Origin: Actinoplanes sp. KI2
GTDB lineage: Bacteria > Actinomycetota > Actinomycetes > Mycobacteriales > Micromonosporaceae
Direction of reading: 5' to 3'
Assembly: GCF_025630775.1 (NCBI RefSeq)
Contig: NZ_JAOSZE010000026.1
Span: 94,565-158,564, forward strand
DNA length: 64,000 nucleotides
The position numbers and the translations under genes are program-made. The notes under the pieces were generated by a model. That model was not told the DNA's origin and made no database searches. It saw nothing but the letters and a program-made list of their open reading frames with translations. Below are positions 8,505 to 18,188 of the stretch, one piece after another. Every line of letters begins with the position of its first letter. Positions within the stretch are counted from its first letter, which is position 1.

Positions 8505-9413
8505 TCAGGCCGGCTCGGTCCGCAGGTCGTGCGCGCCGTCCTCGCGGGTGGCCTCGTAGTAGATCCGCTCGCCGCCGCCGGGCAGCGTGACCAGGCTCAG
8601 GTAGCGCAGCCCGTGCGGCGGGTGCGGGCTGCCGACCGGCCCGTCGGCCGCGGTGAGCTCGCCGAACGTGCCGTCGGCCTGGCGCTTGCCGCGGGCCACC
8701 CCGGTGCGCTCCTCCCAGTTCTCGGCGGCCGTGGCCCGCCCGTCGTAGGCGACCGTGATCTCGTCGCCGTCCACCCGGACCGACGAGACCCGCACACCGC
8801 GGGCGTCCCACTCCCCCGGCCGCGGCGCGAGGGCGGTGCCCCGCCAGGTCCAGTGCACGCCGTCCGGGCTGGTCGCGTACTCGGTGGTCATCCGGTCGGC
8901 GTCGTCCCAGCTCTCCAGGGGGTGCACCGAGGCCCACAGGTGCCAGCCGTACTCGTCGTGGTGCAGCACCGGATCCTTCACGCCGGCCGTCTCGCCGCCG
9001 GGCAGCACCGTCCGGGGTTCCGCCGTCGCCAGGCCGGCCGGTGTGGCCGCCTCGAGCAGGTCGACCCGCCAGTGTTTGGTGCCGGGGGTGGCGACGCTGA
9101 CGTAGAGCCGCCACCGCCCGTCCGCGGTCCGCACCAGGGCCGGCCGTTCGAGCGACTCCGCCCCGAACCGGTCCTTGGTCACCTCGGCCACCGTCTCGAA
9201 GCTGATCCCGTCGCGGGAGCGGGCGACGACGTTCGCGATCCCCCGCCCCTCGCCGATCGGCAGCCGCAGCCGGTACGCGAGGTAGACCCATCCGTCCGCG
9301 ACGATCGAGCTGGGCGCGCCGGCCCAGGAACCGGGTTCGTCGCCGGGCGGCTCGACCACCACGGTGGTCTCCTCCCAGTTCGGCAGCGGCAGCGTGACGG
9401 TTCCGATGGTCAA
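8505..9413 (-). CDS. Glycoside-hydrolase-like beta-propeller protein
   Basis: 302 residues without a signal peptide. Repeating blade-like segments carry S-x-DG-x-x-W/F motifs (RSRDGISFET near 88, TSPDGVHWTW near 195), with scattered Asp and Glu such as VKDPVLHHDEYGWHLW. This pattern is seen in GH43/GH32-type and sialidase-type propellers. I take the TTG start at 9413, because GGGAGG lies five bases upstream and an AT-rich promoter-like stretch (9421-9456) precedes it. It follows the sulfotransferase gene on the same strand. Activity on a cell-surface or plant polysaccharide is a guess; the catalytic residues cannot be assigned by eye. Confidence 0.6.
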   Translation of the reverse strand: MTIGTVTLPLPNWEETTVVVEPPGDEPGSWAGAPSSIVADGWVYLAYRLRLPIGEGRGIANVVARSRDGISFETVAEVTKDRFGAESLERPALVRTADGRWRLYVSVATPGTKHWRVDLLEAATPAGLATAEPRTVLPGGETAGVKDPVLHHDEYGWHLWASVHPLESWDDADRMTTEYATSPDGVHWTWRGTALAPRPGEWDARGVRVSSVRVDGDEITVAYDGRATAAENWEERTGVARGKRQADGTFGELTAADGPVGSPHPPHGLRYLSLVTLPGGGERIYYEATREDGAHDLRTEPA

Positions 9414-9456
9414 GGCGGCCTCCCTAGCAATTCGGACTAAAAGGTATATTAATGCC

Positions 9457-10392
9457 CTATTTGACCTTGGCGTGCCGGTCCACGGACAACCAGTCGTCAT
9501 AACGCTCCCCGGTGACCTCCTGCAAGATCGCGATGTCCGCGGCGAACAGCGGCAGCAGGGCGGCCCGCTCGGCCGGCGTGGTCACCGGCCGGGCACCGGT
9601 CTTGCGGTGCAGCACGGTCAGCAGCGGCCCGCGCGCGGCCAGCCGCAGCGGCACCGGGAAGCGATGACCGAAGGTGCCGCCGGTGCGCAGCAGCCAGCGC
9701 AGCGCCGCGTTGACGGCGGTGTCCTCCACCACGTGCCGGTTCACGTTCTCCTTCGGGATCTCGGTGAGCACCCCGGTCTCCGCGCCGAGGAACGCGCAGA
9801 CCCGGTCGAGGGTCGCGGCCGGGTCGTCCTTGAGCTCCCGGTAGCGCAGCAGCAGCACCTGCTCGCGCGGGACATGCCGGTACAGGTGCTCGATCTGCCG
9901 CCCGTAGAGCCCGAGCCCGGTGTAGTGCCAGAACGCCGCCCAGCCGGCCGCGATCCGGGCCGGCTCAGCCCGGCAGGCGGCCAGGAAGTCGGCCTCCGGC
10001 TCGAGGCCCGCGTTCCACAGGTGGGTCCAGTTGGAATGCGCGCGGTCGACCGGGTCGCGCAGCAGCAGGATCAGCCGGGCCTGCGGGACGAGCGCCTTGA
10101 TCCGCGCGTGCGCGCCGAGGTCGTGCAGGTAGAACGGGGTGGCCTCGCCGAGCAGGGCGCCCGCGGGGGCGGCGGCGAACAGCGCCTCGTAGTCCTCCCG
10201 GCGCCAGACGTGCTCCTGATAGGTCTGCACGTCGCCGGGGCCGCCGTGGCGCGGCGGCGGGCCGTCGGTGAGGAAGAACTTGGGCTCCTTCACCGGCGAC
10301 AGATACAGCCCCGGATGCGGCGCCAGCGCCGCGTGCAGCGCGGTCGTCCCCGCCTTGGGCACGCCCGCGATCAGGAAATCGGGAAGTGGCAT
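9457..10392 (-). CDS. Sulfotransferase domain protein
   Basis: 311 residues. The N-terminal PAPS 5'-phosphosulfate loop is visible as FLIAGVPKAGTTALHAAL at about 5-22. The 3'-phosphate region is near 110-125 (ILLLRDPVDRAHSNWTH), as in heparan-sulfate and Stf0-type bacterial enzymes. It should transfer sulfate from PAPS to a carbohydrate or lipid. ATG 10392 has AGGAGG seven bases upstream, which settles the start against an upstream codon at 10434. It neighbours glycosidase-like and glycosyltransferase genes, suggesting a surface glycan as substrate. Confidence 0.85.
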   Translation of the reverse strand: MPLPDFLIAGVPKAGTTALHAALAPHPGLYLSPVKEPKFFLTDGPPPRHGGPGDVQTYQEHVWRREDYEALFAAAPAGALLGEATPFYLHDLGAHARIKALVPQARLILLLRDPVDRAHSNWTHLWNAGLEPEADFLAACRAEPARIAAGWAAFWHYTGLGLYGRQIEHLYRHVPREQVLLLRYRELKDDPAATLDRVCAFLGAETGVLTEIPKENVNRHVVEDTAVNAALRWLLRTGGTFGHRFPVPLRLAARGPLLTVLHRKTGARPVTTPAERAALLPLFAADIAILQEVTGERYDDWLSVDRHAKVK

Positions 10393-10487
10393 GGGGGTCC
10401 CTCCTGTCGTACGCCCGCACGCTCGAAGTGGCACCTAGCCTACAGACTTAGTAGGTTTTCGCGACCCCACGCCACTTACTGGGACGG

Positions 10488-10640
10488 TCAGCGGCTGCGG
10501 GCCAGCCGGCGCCACCAGCTCCCCCGGCGGAACCGCACGCACGCGCCGGGGTCGCAGAGCGCGCAGTCGGTGCCGCGACGGTGGTGCTCGTGCGCCGCGC
10601 GCGGGTGCCCGCAGACACAGACTGCATCTTCGGCTTTCAT
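10488..10640 (-). CDS. Small Cys/His-rich protein
   Basis: 50 residues with a probable zinc-binding pattern CVCGHPRAAHEH...CALC..GAC (CxCGHx4HxH, later CxxCxxxxC). Small proteins of this pattern are scattered in actinobacteria without known function; a zinc ribbon is inferred. An alternative GTG start at 10670, with GAGGT upstream, would add ten residues. The basic C-terminus (RRGSWWRRLARSR) could contact nucleic acid or membrane. Confidence 0.55.
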   Translation of the reverse strand: MKAEDAVCVCGHPRAAHEHHRRGTDCALCDPGACVRFRRGSWWRRLARSR

Positions 10641-11091
10641 GGCATCACCATCGGTAAGGGAGGCCGTCACCTATCGACCTCGGCGGACACGGGCGCGGCC
10701 ATTCCCGGCCGACCCTAACGGTACTGCAGCTCGATCGTGACGCTTCGTAATGTCGCCGTGCGGCGGGGCGCCATCGTTAGGTTTTTCCGACATTTTTTTA
10801 TTGTACGGATTAGAGGCTGTGTATCTGGTTTGCCCCGATGGCCCGGTATACGCCAGATACGGTCGTCGAACCCGCGATTGGCCGTTACCCAGGGTCATCG
10901 CCGTGACATCCGTTCACCAGAGAGTCCGTCGAGGTCAACGCCTTGAGCGCCACGCTCGCCATCTAGTGATCACGGTCGCGTTTGACTCTGCGTAATGTCG
11001 GGTTACGGTGATCGGCACAGCGAACGACGTGCGGATCAACCCCCTGATCCCACCCATACGGTCGGTTCGCGGCCCGGGAAGGGATCCGGAC
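10641..11091. other. Intergenic region, AT-richer, with promoter elements
   Basis: About 450 bp between the small Cys/His gene and the first glycosyltransferase, markedly richer in A+T than its surroundings, with a T-run at 10793-10800. No convincing gene. Two similar 26-bp segments (10738-10763 and 10983-11008) share CGTAATGTCG; the second overlaps the putative promoter. Confidence 0.6.
10982..11009 (+). promoter_or_regulatory. Putative sigma-70-like promoter
   Basis: TTGACT (10982-10987) and TACGGT (11004-11009) are spaced by 16 bp. Predicted transcription would start near 11016, about 75 bases before the ATG chosen for the glycosyltransferase. That argues against the upstream GTG at 11008 as the start. 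Confidence 0.5.
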
Positions 11092-12027
11092 ATGGAGCTC
11101 TCGCACGCCACCGGCGACACCCTCGGTGACGCTCCGACGTCACCGAGCGTGAGTGTGGTCATCCCGGCGCTCAACGAGGAGCGCAACCTCCCGCACGTCT
11201 TCGCCGCCCTGCCCGCGGACATCGCCGAGGTGATCCTGGTCGACGGCGGCTCGGTCGACCGCACCGTCGCCGTCGCCCGCGAGCTGCGTCCCGACGTGGT
11301 CGTGGTGCAGCAGACCCGCAGGGGCAAGGGCAACGCCCTGGCCTGTGGCTTCGCGGCCAGCACCGGCGACATCATCGTGATGATCGACGCGGACGGCTCG
11401 ACCGACCCGCGCGAGATCCCGCTCTTCGTCAAGCGACTGCTCGACGGCGCCGACTTCGTGAAGGGCTCGCGCTTCACCCACGGCGGGCACAGCCACGACA
11501 TCACCCGGCTGCGCCGGCTCGGCAACGACGGGCTCAACCTGGTGGTGAACGTGCTTTTCGGCACCGACTTCACCGACCTCTGCTACGGCTACAACGCCTT
11601 CTGGCGCAGCGTCGTGCCCACCCTCGGCCTGCCCGACACCCGGCTCCCGCAGCCGGCCGGCGGCGGCAAGCTCTGGGGCGACGGCTTCGAGATCGAGACG
11701 ATGATCAACATCCGGGCCGTGGTCGCCGGCCTCGAGGTCGGCGAGGTCGGCAGCATCGAGCACGAGCGCATCCACGGCGGGAGCAACCTCAACACCTTCC
11801 GGGACGGCTTCCGGGTGCTGCGCACGATCCTCAGCGAGTACGGCCGGGCCCGTCGCCGCCGCACCACGACCGCCCCCGTGCACCGCCAGGTGACCACCGA
11901 GTCCCGCGGCGACGCTCCCCGTCCCTCGCTGAGCACCATGCCGCTGGACAAGGCGCTGCCGATGAACACCCGCCGCGCCACCGCCGGCAACCGCAAGCCG
12001 GTCCGCATCTCCTCCATCGAGAACTGA
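11092..12027 (+). CDS. Glycosyltransferase family 2 (polyprenyl-phosphate sugar synthase-like)
   Basis: 311 residues with a GT-A fold and no membrane helix. Motifs: SVVIPALNEERNLPHVF near 20, ILVDGGSVDRT near 50 and the metal-binding DxD-type segment VMIDADGSTDP near 95. The Ser/Asp arrangement resembles dolichol-phosphate mannose synthases, so it may load a sugar onto a lipid carrier or onto a surface glycan. ATG 11092 is preceded by GGAAGGG; an in-frame GTG at 11008 lies at the promoter and is less likely. The C-terminal 50 residues are basic and low in motifs. Confidence 0.85.
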   Translation: MELSHATGDTLGDAPTSPSVSVVIPALNEERNLPHVFAALPADIAEVILVDGGSVDRTVAVARELRPDVVVVQQTRRGKGNALACGFAASTGDIIVMIDADGSTDPREIPLFVKRLLDGADFVKGSRFTHGGHSHDITRLRRLGNDGLNLVVNVLFGTDFTDLCYGYNAFWRSVVPTLGLPDTRLPQPAGGGKLWGDGFEIETMINIRAVVAGLEVGEVGSIEHERIHGGSNLNTFRDGFRVLRTILSEYGRARRRRTTTAPVHRQVTTESRGDAPRPSLSTMPLDKALPMNTRRATAGNRKPVRISSIEN

Positions 12028-12035
12028 GCCACGCC

Positions 12036-12800
12036 GTGGACGTCAGCGTCGTCATCCCGGCCGGGCCGCCCAGCCAATGGCGCTCGCTGGTGCGGGCCGT
12101 CGCGTCGGTCCGGGCGCAGACCTACCGGCCGGCCGCGGTGCTGGTCGTGGTTGACCAGGACCTCGCCTACTTCCGCCGGGTCCGCCGCGACCTGGCGGGG
12201 GTCACGGTCCTGGAGAACGACCGGGGGCCGGGCGGCAGCCGGGACACCGGCGCCTACCACGCCGGCACCGAGCTGATCGCCTTCCTCGGCCACGACGTGA
12301 TCGCCGACCCGGGCTGGCTGGCCGGGCTGATCCGCGCCCTGCAGGACCCGGCCGTGGTCGGCGCCGGCGCCGGTCTGCGCCCGGACTGGCGCAACGGCCG
12401 GCCACGCTGGCTCGCCGACGAGCTGACCTGGACCGTCGTGCCACCCGCCCGGCCGGCCGGGATGGTGGTACGGCGCAGCGTCTTTCGCGAGGTCGGCGGC
12501 TTCGGGCGGCGGGCCGCCGAGCTGCCGCTGCGGATGCGCACGCTGTCCGGCGGCCGCTGGCGGCACGTGCCGGACGCGGTGCTGCGGCACGAGGTGCCCG
12601 GTTCGGCCGCCTCGTTCCCGGCGTACCTGCGGCGCTGCTTCGCCGAGGGCCGGTCCGCGCTGCGCCCGATGCCGGAGGCGGTGCTGGGCAACCTGCGCGC
12701 GGCCTTGCGCGGGCGCGGGGTCGACCACGCGCTGCGCGCCGGCGGCGCCCTGGCCGGGATGGCCGCGGCCGGCGCCGGCCTGATGACGGCCCGCCGATGA
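12036..12800 (+). CDS. Glycosyltransferase family 2 protein
   Basis: 254 residues. It begins with DVSVVIPAGPPSQWRSLVRAVASVRAQTYRP, the nucleotide-sugar-binding strand of GT2 enzymes, followed by VLVVVDQD near 30 and ELIAFLGHDVIADPGWL near 75-90. In the last segment the usual DxD is replaced by GHD, a deviation that may affect metal binding. GTG start eight bases after the previous stop, so it is in an operon with the first glycosyltransferase. The C-terminal end is hydrophobic and Ala/Gly-rich. The acceptor is unknown. Confidence 0.75.
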   Translation: MDVSVVIPAGPPSQWRSLVRAVASVRAQTYRPAAVLVVVDQDLAYFRRVRRDLAGVTVLENDRGPGGSRDTGAYHAGTELIAFLGHDVIADPGWLAGLIRALQDPAVVGAGAGLRPDWRNGRPRWLADELTWTVVPPARPAGMVVRRSVFREVGGFGRRAAELPLRMRTLSGGRWRHVPDAVLRHEVPGSAASFPAYLRRCFAEGRSALRPMPEAVLGNLRAALRGRGVDHALRAGGALAGMAAAGAGLMTARR

Positions 12801-12902
12801 TTTGCCGGCCTTGGGCGGTTTTATTCATCTGCCGAAAGTTGGATCACGAACCGGACCCGGGACAGAAGCGGCCGGGCGGCCCGAAGCGGAAGGCTGTCCG
12901 TC

Positions 12903-13154
12903 ATGTCCATCGATCCGTTCCGGCTCGCCGAGGCCACCGCCGGCGCCGGTTTGGCGCTCGGCTCGGCCACCCTTCCGGTCGCCTGGCACGCGCTGTCGCC
13001 GGGGCTCGCCGGGGTGCTCGCGGCGGTGTGGGTCATGCTCACTTCCGGCGTCTACGCGTTACACGCAGTGACGTTCGATTGCTTTCGGCTCACTGGTCAG
13101 CACCGTTTTCGGCACCGTCGAAGGAATTTTTCGTTCACCCGCAGTGAGGAGTGA
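12903..13154 (+). CDS. Small membrane protein, unknown function
   Basis: 83 residues. Two hydrophobic segments (about 10-29 and 33-57) are followed by a basic tail rich in Arg and Phe. Third-position GC is high through the hydrophobic part, supporting coding, but drops in the tail after about residue 57. GGAAGG lies upstream of the ATG. I recognise no family. It could be a two-helix membrane protein from the neighbouring glycan genes. Confidence 0.5.
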   Translation: MSIDPFRLAEATAGAGLALGSATLPVAWHALSPGLAGVLAAVWVMLTSGVYALHAVTFDCFRLTGQHRFRHRRRNFSFTRSEE

Positions 13155-13222
13155 ACCGTCCCCGCGCCACGCTCGTATCCCCCGGCACCAAGTTGGCGCT
13201 TCACCCACCGGGAGCGACGAGG

Positions 13223-13881
13223 ATGTTCCGACTGATCCAGCTGCACTCCGAGAACGGCGTCCCCCGCATCGGGGTCGAGTCCGACGGATATGTCAGCGCC
13301 CGAACCGCGCTGGCGCATTACCGCAGCCGCCCCGCCGCCTACTTCGGGGTCGGCCGCTTCGACCACGAGGGCACCCTCGCCGAGATCATCCTCGATCGGC
13401 TCTGCGGACCGCTGGGCGACTGCCCGCGACCGGCGTCCGTGGTGCACGCGCGCAGCTACCAACGGCTCTGCGCGACCTGCTCGCTCGGTCTCGAGGTGCT
13501 GACCGTGCCCGAGCTCGCCCGGATGCTGGGCATCGCCTGCCGCCTCGCGCCGATGCTCGCCCGCTCCGGCCGGCACGCGCGCCTGGAGATGGCCTCGCCG
13601 TCCGGCAACCGGATCGCCCGCGAGTTCGCCACCCACGTGCACGACCCGATCTGGCGCCGGGAGGTCTGCGCCGAGCTGGCCGCCGATCCCAGCTCGGTCA
13701 ACGGGCTGCTGATCGGGGTGGGCGCGCTGACCCATCGCGACGTGCTCGACCTGTACCCGCGGCTGCGCTCGCTCGCCGACGAACTGCCCGGGAGCGTCCG
13801 GGACGAGCTGACCCGCGCCACCGCCCGGCCGCTCTCGCCCGCCGGGGTCGCCGGCCTGCGGATGGGTTTATCGTTCCAGCC

Positions 13882-13885
<4 letters not shown>
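13223..13885 (+). CDS. Hypothetical protein
   Basis: 220 residues of soluble, Arg/Leu-rich sequence with no signal peptide or membrane helix. Two Cys pairs (RLCGPLGDCP near 58 and RLCATCSLG near 80) could bind metal. No family recognised. The ATG was chosen for its GAGG just upstream; a GTG at 13151 overlaps the previous gene but lacks ribosome-binding spacing. Its stop overlaps the GTG of the kinase gene (GTGA), so the two are co-translated and may act together. Confidence 0.65.
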
Positions 13886-14562
<677 letters not shown>

Positions 14563-14578
14563 GTGGCATAGTTTTCTG

Positions 14579-15760
14579 GTGTCTGTCGGTGAAGAAGTAG
14601 AGACCCGCCCGCGCCGGCGCCGCTCCCGCGCCGTCCGGTTCGCGCTGATCGTCTCGGCGATCCTGCTGCTGCTCTTCGGCGTCCCGTGGTGGACGCTGCT
14701 CGCCTCCGGCAACGACTGGCCCACCCCGGTCCTGGTCACCGGCACGATCGTGGCCGCCGGCGCGCTGCTGCTCTTCCCGTTCCTGATGTTCAGCGGCCAC
14801 GGCGGCAGGCACCGCGACGGCCCGGCGAAGATCGCCGACACCACCCTCGGCATCGTCTGGGTCCTGTTCGTCTGGTCGCTGATCGGGCAGGTGCTCACCG
14901 CGGTCCTGTGGGCGGCCGGCGTGGCCGGCCCGGCTCGCTACCGCATCGCCACCGTGGTGGTCACGGTCGTCGCGGTGGTCCTGCTCCTCTGGGGGTACGC
15001 CGAGGCCATGCGGGTGCCACGCGTCCGCCGCGTCGAGGTGACCCTCGATCGGCTCGGCCGGGGCCTCGACGGCCTGCGCCTGGTCCTGATCACCGACACC
15101 CACTACGGCCCGATCGACCGGGTGCGGTGGTCCCAGGGGGTGACCGCGGCGATCAACAAGCTGGACCCGGACGTGGTCGCGCACACCGGTGACATCGCCG
15201 ACGGCGAGGTCGCCCAGCGGCGCGAGCAGGCGGCGCCGCTGGGCGACGTGCGGGCGTCGCTGGCGCGGGTCTACGTGACCGGCAACCACGAATACTTCAG
15301 CGGCGCCCAGCGCTGGGTGGAGCACATGGCCTCGCTCGGCTGGGAGGCCCTGCACAACCGGCACCTGGTCGTGTCCCGCGGCGGGGACTCGCTGGTCATC
15401 GCCGGGGTGGACGACCGGACGGCGGCCGGCTCCGGCGTGCCCGGCCACCACGCCGACCACGAGGCGGCGCTGGAAGGTGCCGACCCCGCGCTGCCGATCC
15501 TGCTGCTGGCGCACCAGCCCGTGCAGATCGCCGGTGCCGTCGCGCACGGGGTCGACCTGCAGATCTCGGGGCACACGCACGGCGGCCAGATCTGGCCGTT
15601 CCACTACCTGGTGCGCCTCGACCAGCCGGCGCTGCAGGGCCTGTCCCGGCATTCGCCGCGCACCCAGCTCTACACGAGCCGGGGCACGGGGTTCTGGGGG
15701 CCGCCGTTCCGGGTGTTCGCGCCGAGCGAGATCACCCTGCTGACCCTGCGCGCCGCCTGA
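14579..15760 (+). CDS. Membrane metallophosphoesterase
   Basis: 393 residues. Four or five membrane helices lie in the first 145 residues, then a calcineurin-like phosphoesterase domain. The metal-binding blocks are LITDTHYGPIDR (near 175), VVAHTGDIADG (near 200), VTGNHEYFSG (near 232), LLAHQPVQI (near 308) and SGHTHGGQIWP (near 330). The domain faces either side of the membrane, undecided. The GTG start is preceded by TAGTTT (14569-14574) five bases upstream and no Shine-Dalgarno, so the mRNA may be leaderless. The family resembles YkuE/YaeI-type enzymes acting on lipid headgroups. Confidence 0.88.
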   Translation: MSVGEEVETRPRRRRSRAVRFALIVSAILLLLFGVPWWTLLASGNDWPTPVLVTGTIVAAGALLLFPFLMFSGHGGRHRDGPAKIADTTLGIVWVLFVWSLIGQVLTAVLWAAGVAGPARYRIATVVVTVVAVVLLLWGYAEAMRVPRVRRVEVTLDRLGRGLDGLRLVLITDTHYGPIDRVRWSQGVTAAINKLDPDVVAHTGDIADGEVAQRREQAAPLGDVRASLARVYVTGNHEYFSGAQRWVEHMASLGWEALHNRHLVVSRGGDSLVIAGVDDRTAAGSGVPGHHADHEAALEGADPALPILLLAHQPVQIAGAVAHGVDLQISGHTHGGQIWPFHYLVRLDQPALQGLSRHSPRTQLYTSRGTGFWGPPFRVFAPSEITLLTLRAA

Positions 15761-15770
15761 CCCGCGTTCC

Positions 15771-17975
15771 TCAGCAGGTCACCGTGATCTGGTCGAAGCG
15801 GGCGTGGAACGGGGCGGGCCTCGCCCCGGCCTGGGCCCGGTTGAGGGCGGCCACGCCGACCTGCACGGTTTCCGGCAGGGTCATCGTCACGGTGGCCAGC
15901 TCGGCGAAGTCCGGCTTGTCGGCCGGACGCCAGGCACCGGTGACGGTATCGCCCGACCGGGTCATCCGCAGCACTAGCCGGGTCGCTTCGGTCCGGACCG
16001 GGTGCTGGGTCGGCAACGGCCCGTGCACCCACCTGTGCGGGCCGCCGTCCCGGTACTCGAAGCCCACCGTGCCGTTGCCGCCGAAACCGCGCTCGATCCG
16101 GACGTACCGATCCGAGCCGTTCCACAGCAGCAGGCCGGCGCCCTGGTAGAAGACGGCCGGGTCGGCCTCCACCGTGGCCTCCAGGACGAAGTCGCCGGTC
16201 ACCGGGCGCAGCAGCATCGGCGCCGTCATGTTGGTCCGGTAGATGTCCGTGCCGTTCGGGGCGTCCAGGTCGGCCGCGCCGCCGCTCACCGTGAGCTTCA
16301 GGTCCGGCCGGCTGAGCTGCCAGGCGGGGTCCACCGTGGTGCCGGCGAAGTCATCGGAGAAGCCGCAGGCCGGGGCGCTGGCGGCGGCCGACGGCTGGAG
16401 GGCGGCGGCCTGGCGGTTGTCGTGGTGCAGCAGCCACAGGATGAGCGGGACGCTGACGGCGATCACGAGAACGGCGACGACCGCGATCAGGATCCGGACG
16501 CGGTTGCGGCCGGCGGCCCGTCCGGAAGCCCTCGGTGGCGGCGCGATGTCCGGCGGACCGCCTGGGCCGATCATGCCGAGCGGGAGAAGCTGGACGGGGG
16601 TCTGCTCGTCCGCCGACGCCTGGCCCACCGCGAACGGCCGATTCGGCCCGGGCGGCTGCGTCGGCGGCACCCCGGGCTGCGGCGCCCCGGGCTGCGGCGC
16701 CCCGGGCTGCGGCGACGACACGGGCTGCGGCGACGACACGGGCTGCGGCGGCGACGCGCGCGAGGCCGGGGAGGGGGCGGGCGCGGTCACCGGGGCGGCC
16801 GCGGCGGCGGGTGACCTGGGTGCCGGGGCGACGGCCGGCACGCGCTCGGGAGCTGGGGCGGGTGCCGGGCCGGGCGCGGGTGCCGGGCCGGGCGCGGGTG
16901 CCCGCGCCGGGGCCGGGGCCGGGATGACGCCGGTCAGGCGGGCCGCGCCGAGCGCCATGCTGTGCTCCGGGTTGGGGTCGACGACGACCGGCCGCCCGAA
17001 CGCCTCGCCGACCAGCGCCCCGATCAGCGGAATCCGCGACGACCCGCCGGCCAGCAGCACCACCCGCAGCCCGTCCGGCTCGACCTGTGCCGAGCGCAGC
17101 GCGCGACCCAGCGCGCGCGTCGTCTCGTCCAGCGCCGGCGCGATCATCGTCTCGAACTCGCGCCGGGTCAGCCGCACCCGGGTGTGCAGGCCGGGCAGCG
17201 CCACCGGGATCATCACCTCGGTGTCGAAGGACAGTGCCTCCTTCGCGTCCACGCAGTCGCGCCGCAGCCGGGTGAGTGCCGCCACCAGCTCGGGGTCGTC
17301 CCCGGCCAGCCGCTCGGCTGGCAGCACCCGGGTCACGTGGTCGAAGACCGCCTCGTCGAAGTCGGCCCCGCCCAGCTGCTCGATCCCCTCCGGCGTGCCG
17401 AGCAGCTCGAACCCGCCGGCGGTGCGGCGCAGCACGGCCGCGTCGAAGGTGCCGCCGCCCAGGTCGTAGACGGCCACCACGTCGCCGTCGGCCATGTGCT
17501 CGCCGGCCGCGTACGAGACCGCCGCCGCCTCGGGCTCGCTGCGCAGGACCACCTGCGGCACGTCGGCCATCCGCGCCGCCTGGGCCAGCAGGTCCCGTTT
17601 GTACGGACCCCAGTTCGCCGGGCAGGTGAGCACCACCGAGTCGGGCGGCCCCTGCTCCGCGGCCGTGGCGACGGTCAGCACGTGCTCCAGCTGGCGGGCG
17701 AGCAGCGCGTGCGCCGGATAGGGCGAGCCGCCGACCAGCAGCGGCACCGGATCGCCGACCCGCCGCTTGAACTCGCGGGCCAGCCGAGCCGGCTGCGCCT
17801 CGCCGCGACGCACGGCCGGCTCGCCGACCAGCACCGGCCCGCTCTCCGGCAGGAAGATCACCGAGGGGATCTCGGGCCGCCGGCCGCCGAGCCGCAGCAC
17901 CTCCACGGCCTGCCCGCGGCGCACCGCCGCGGCGGTCCAGGTGGTACCGAGGTCCACGCCCAGCCCGTACGTCAT
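15771..17975 (-). CDS. Membrane-tethered Hsp70-like ATPase with C-terminal beta-sandwich domain
   Basis: 734 residues. Residues 1-350 form an Hsp70/actin-type ATPase: GLGVDLGTTWTAAAV at 4, VYDLGGGTFDAAVL near 170 and LLAGGSSRIPLIG near 312. Instead of a substrate-binding domain there is a Pro/Ala/Gln linker (about 352-490) with PAPAP and PQPGA repeats. A single membrane helix (about 491-515) follows, then an extracellular beta-rich domain of some 195 residues resembling DUF1349/concanavalin-like folds. The ATPase should face the cytoplasm. The start MTYGLGVD has GAGG upstream; the frame is open further upstream without family similarity. It is not the housekeeping DnaK; its role is unknown. 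Confidence 0.88.
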   Translation of the reverse strand: MTYGLGVDLGTTWTAAAVRRGQAVEVLRLGGRRPEIPSVIFLPESGPVLVGEPAVRRGEAQPARLAREFKRRVGDPVPLLVGGSPYPAHALLARQLEHVLTVATAAEQGPPDSVVLTCPANWGPYKRDLLAQAARMADVPQVVLRSEPEAAAVSYAAGEHMADGDVVAVYDLGGGTFDAAVLRRTAGGFELLGTPEGIEQLGGADFDEAVFDHVTRVLPAERLAGDDPELVAALTRLRRDCVDAKEALSFDTEVMIPVALPGLHTRVRLTRREFETMIAPALDETTRALGRALRSAQVEPDGLRVVLLAGGSSRIPLIGALVGEAFGRPVVVDPNPEHSMALGAARLTGVIPAPAPARAPAPGPAPAPGPAPAPAPERVPAVAPAPRSPAAAAAPVTAPAPSPASRASPPQPVSSPQPVSSPQPGAPQPGAPQPGVPPTQPPGPNRPFAVGQASADEQTPVQLLPLGMIGPGGPPDIAPPPRASGRAAGRNRVRILIAVVAVLVIAVSVPLILWLLHHDNRQAAALQPSAAASAPACGFSDDFAGTTVDPAWQLSRPDLKLTVSGGAADLDAPNGTDIYRTNMTAPMLLRPVTGDFVLEATVEADPAVFYQGAGLLLWNGSDRYVRIERGFGGNGTVGFEYRDGGPHRWVHGPLPTQHPVRTEATRLVLRMTRSGDTVTGAWRPADKPDFAELATVTMTLPETVQVGVAALNRAQAGARPAPFHARFDQITVTC
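16669..16925. repeat. Imperfect GC-rich tandem repeats in the Hsp70 linker
   Basis: Several short arrays follow one another: 15-bp units (encoding PQPGA) and 18-bp units (encoding SSPQPV) around 16676-16750, and roughly 21-bp Pro/Ala units around 16860-16920. They keep the reading frame and build the flexible linker. Confidence 0.7.
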
Positions 17976-18188
17976 CTCGGCCTCACCGCGACCTTCACCG
18001 GCCCCTTCCGCTCCGCGCCCCGGCGGGCCACGGCCGCACCGGCGACCGCACTCAGCATCGCCCCGCACCGAGAGCGGGGACAAGGCCGACACCAAGCATC
18101 GGCCCGCACCGATGCGCGGACAAGGCTACACACGACCGCCGCAGCAAAGGCTGCCCCGGCACACCCCCGCCGCGAGGGCGGTCGTGCG

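Noticed and set aside
10671..10898. 75-codon minus-strand frame upstream of the small Cys/His gene
   Set aside because: Low third-position GC and AT-rich regulatory-looking sequence; no motif or ribosome-binding site.
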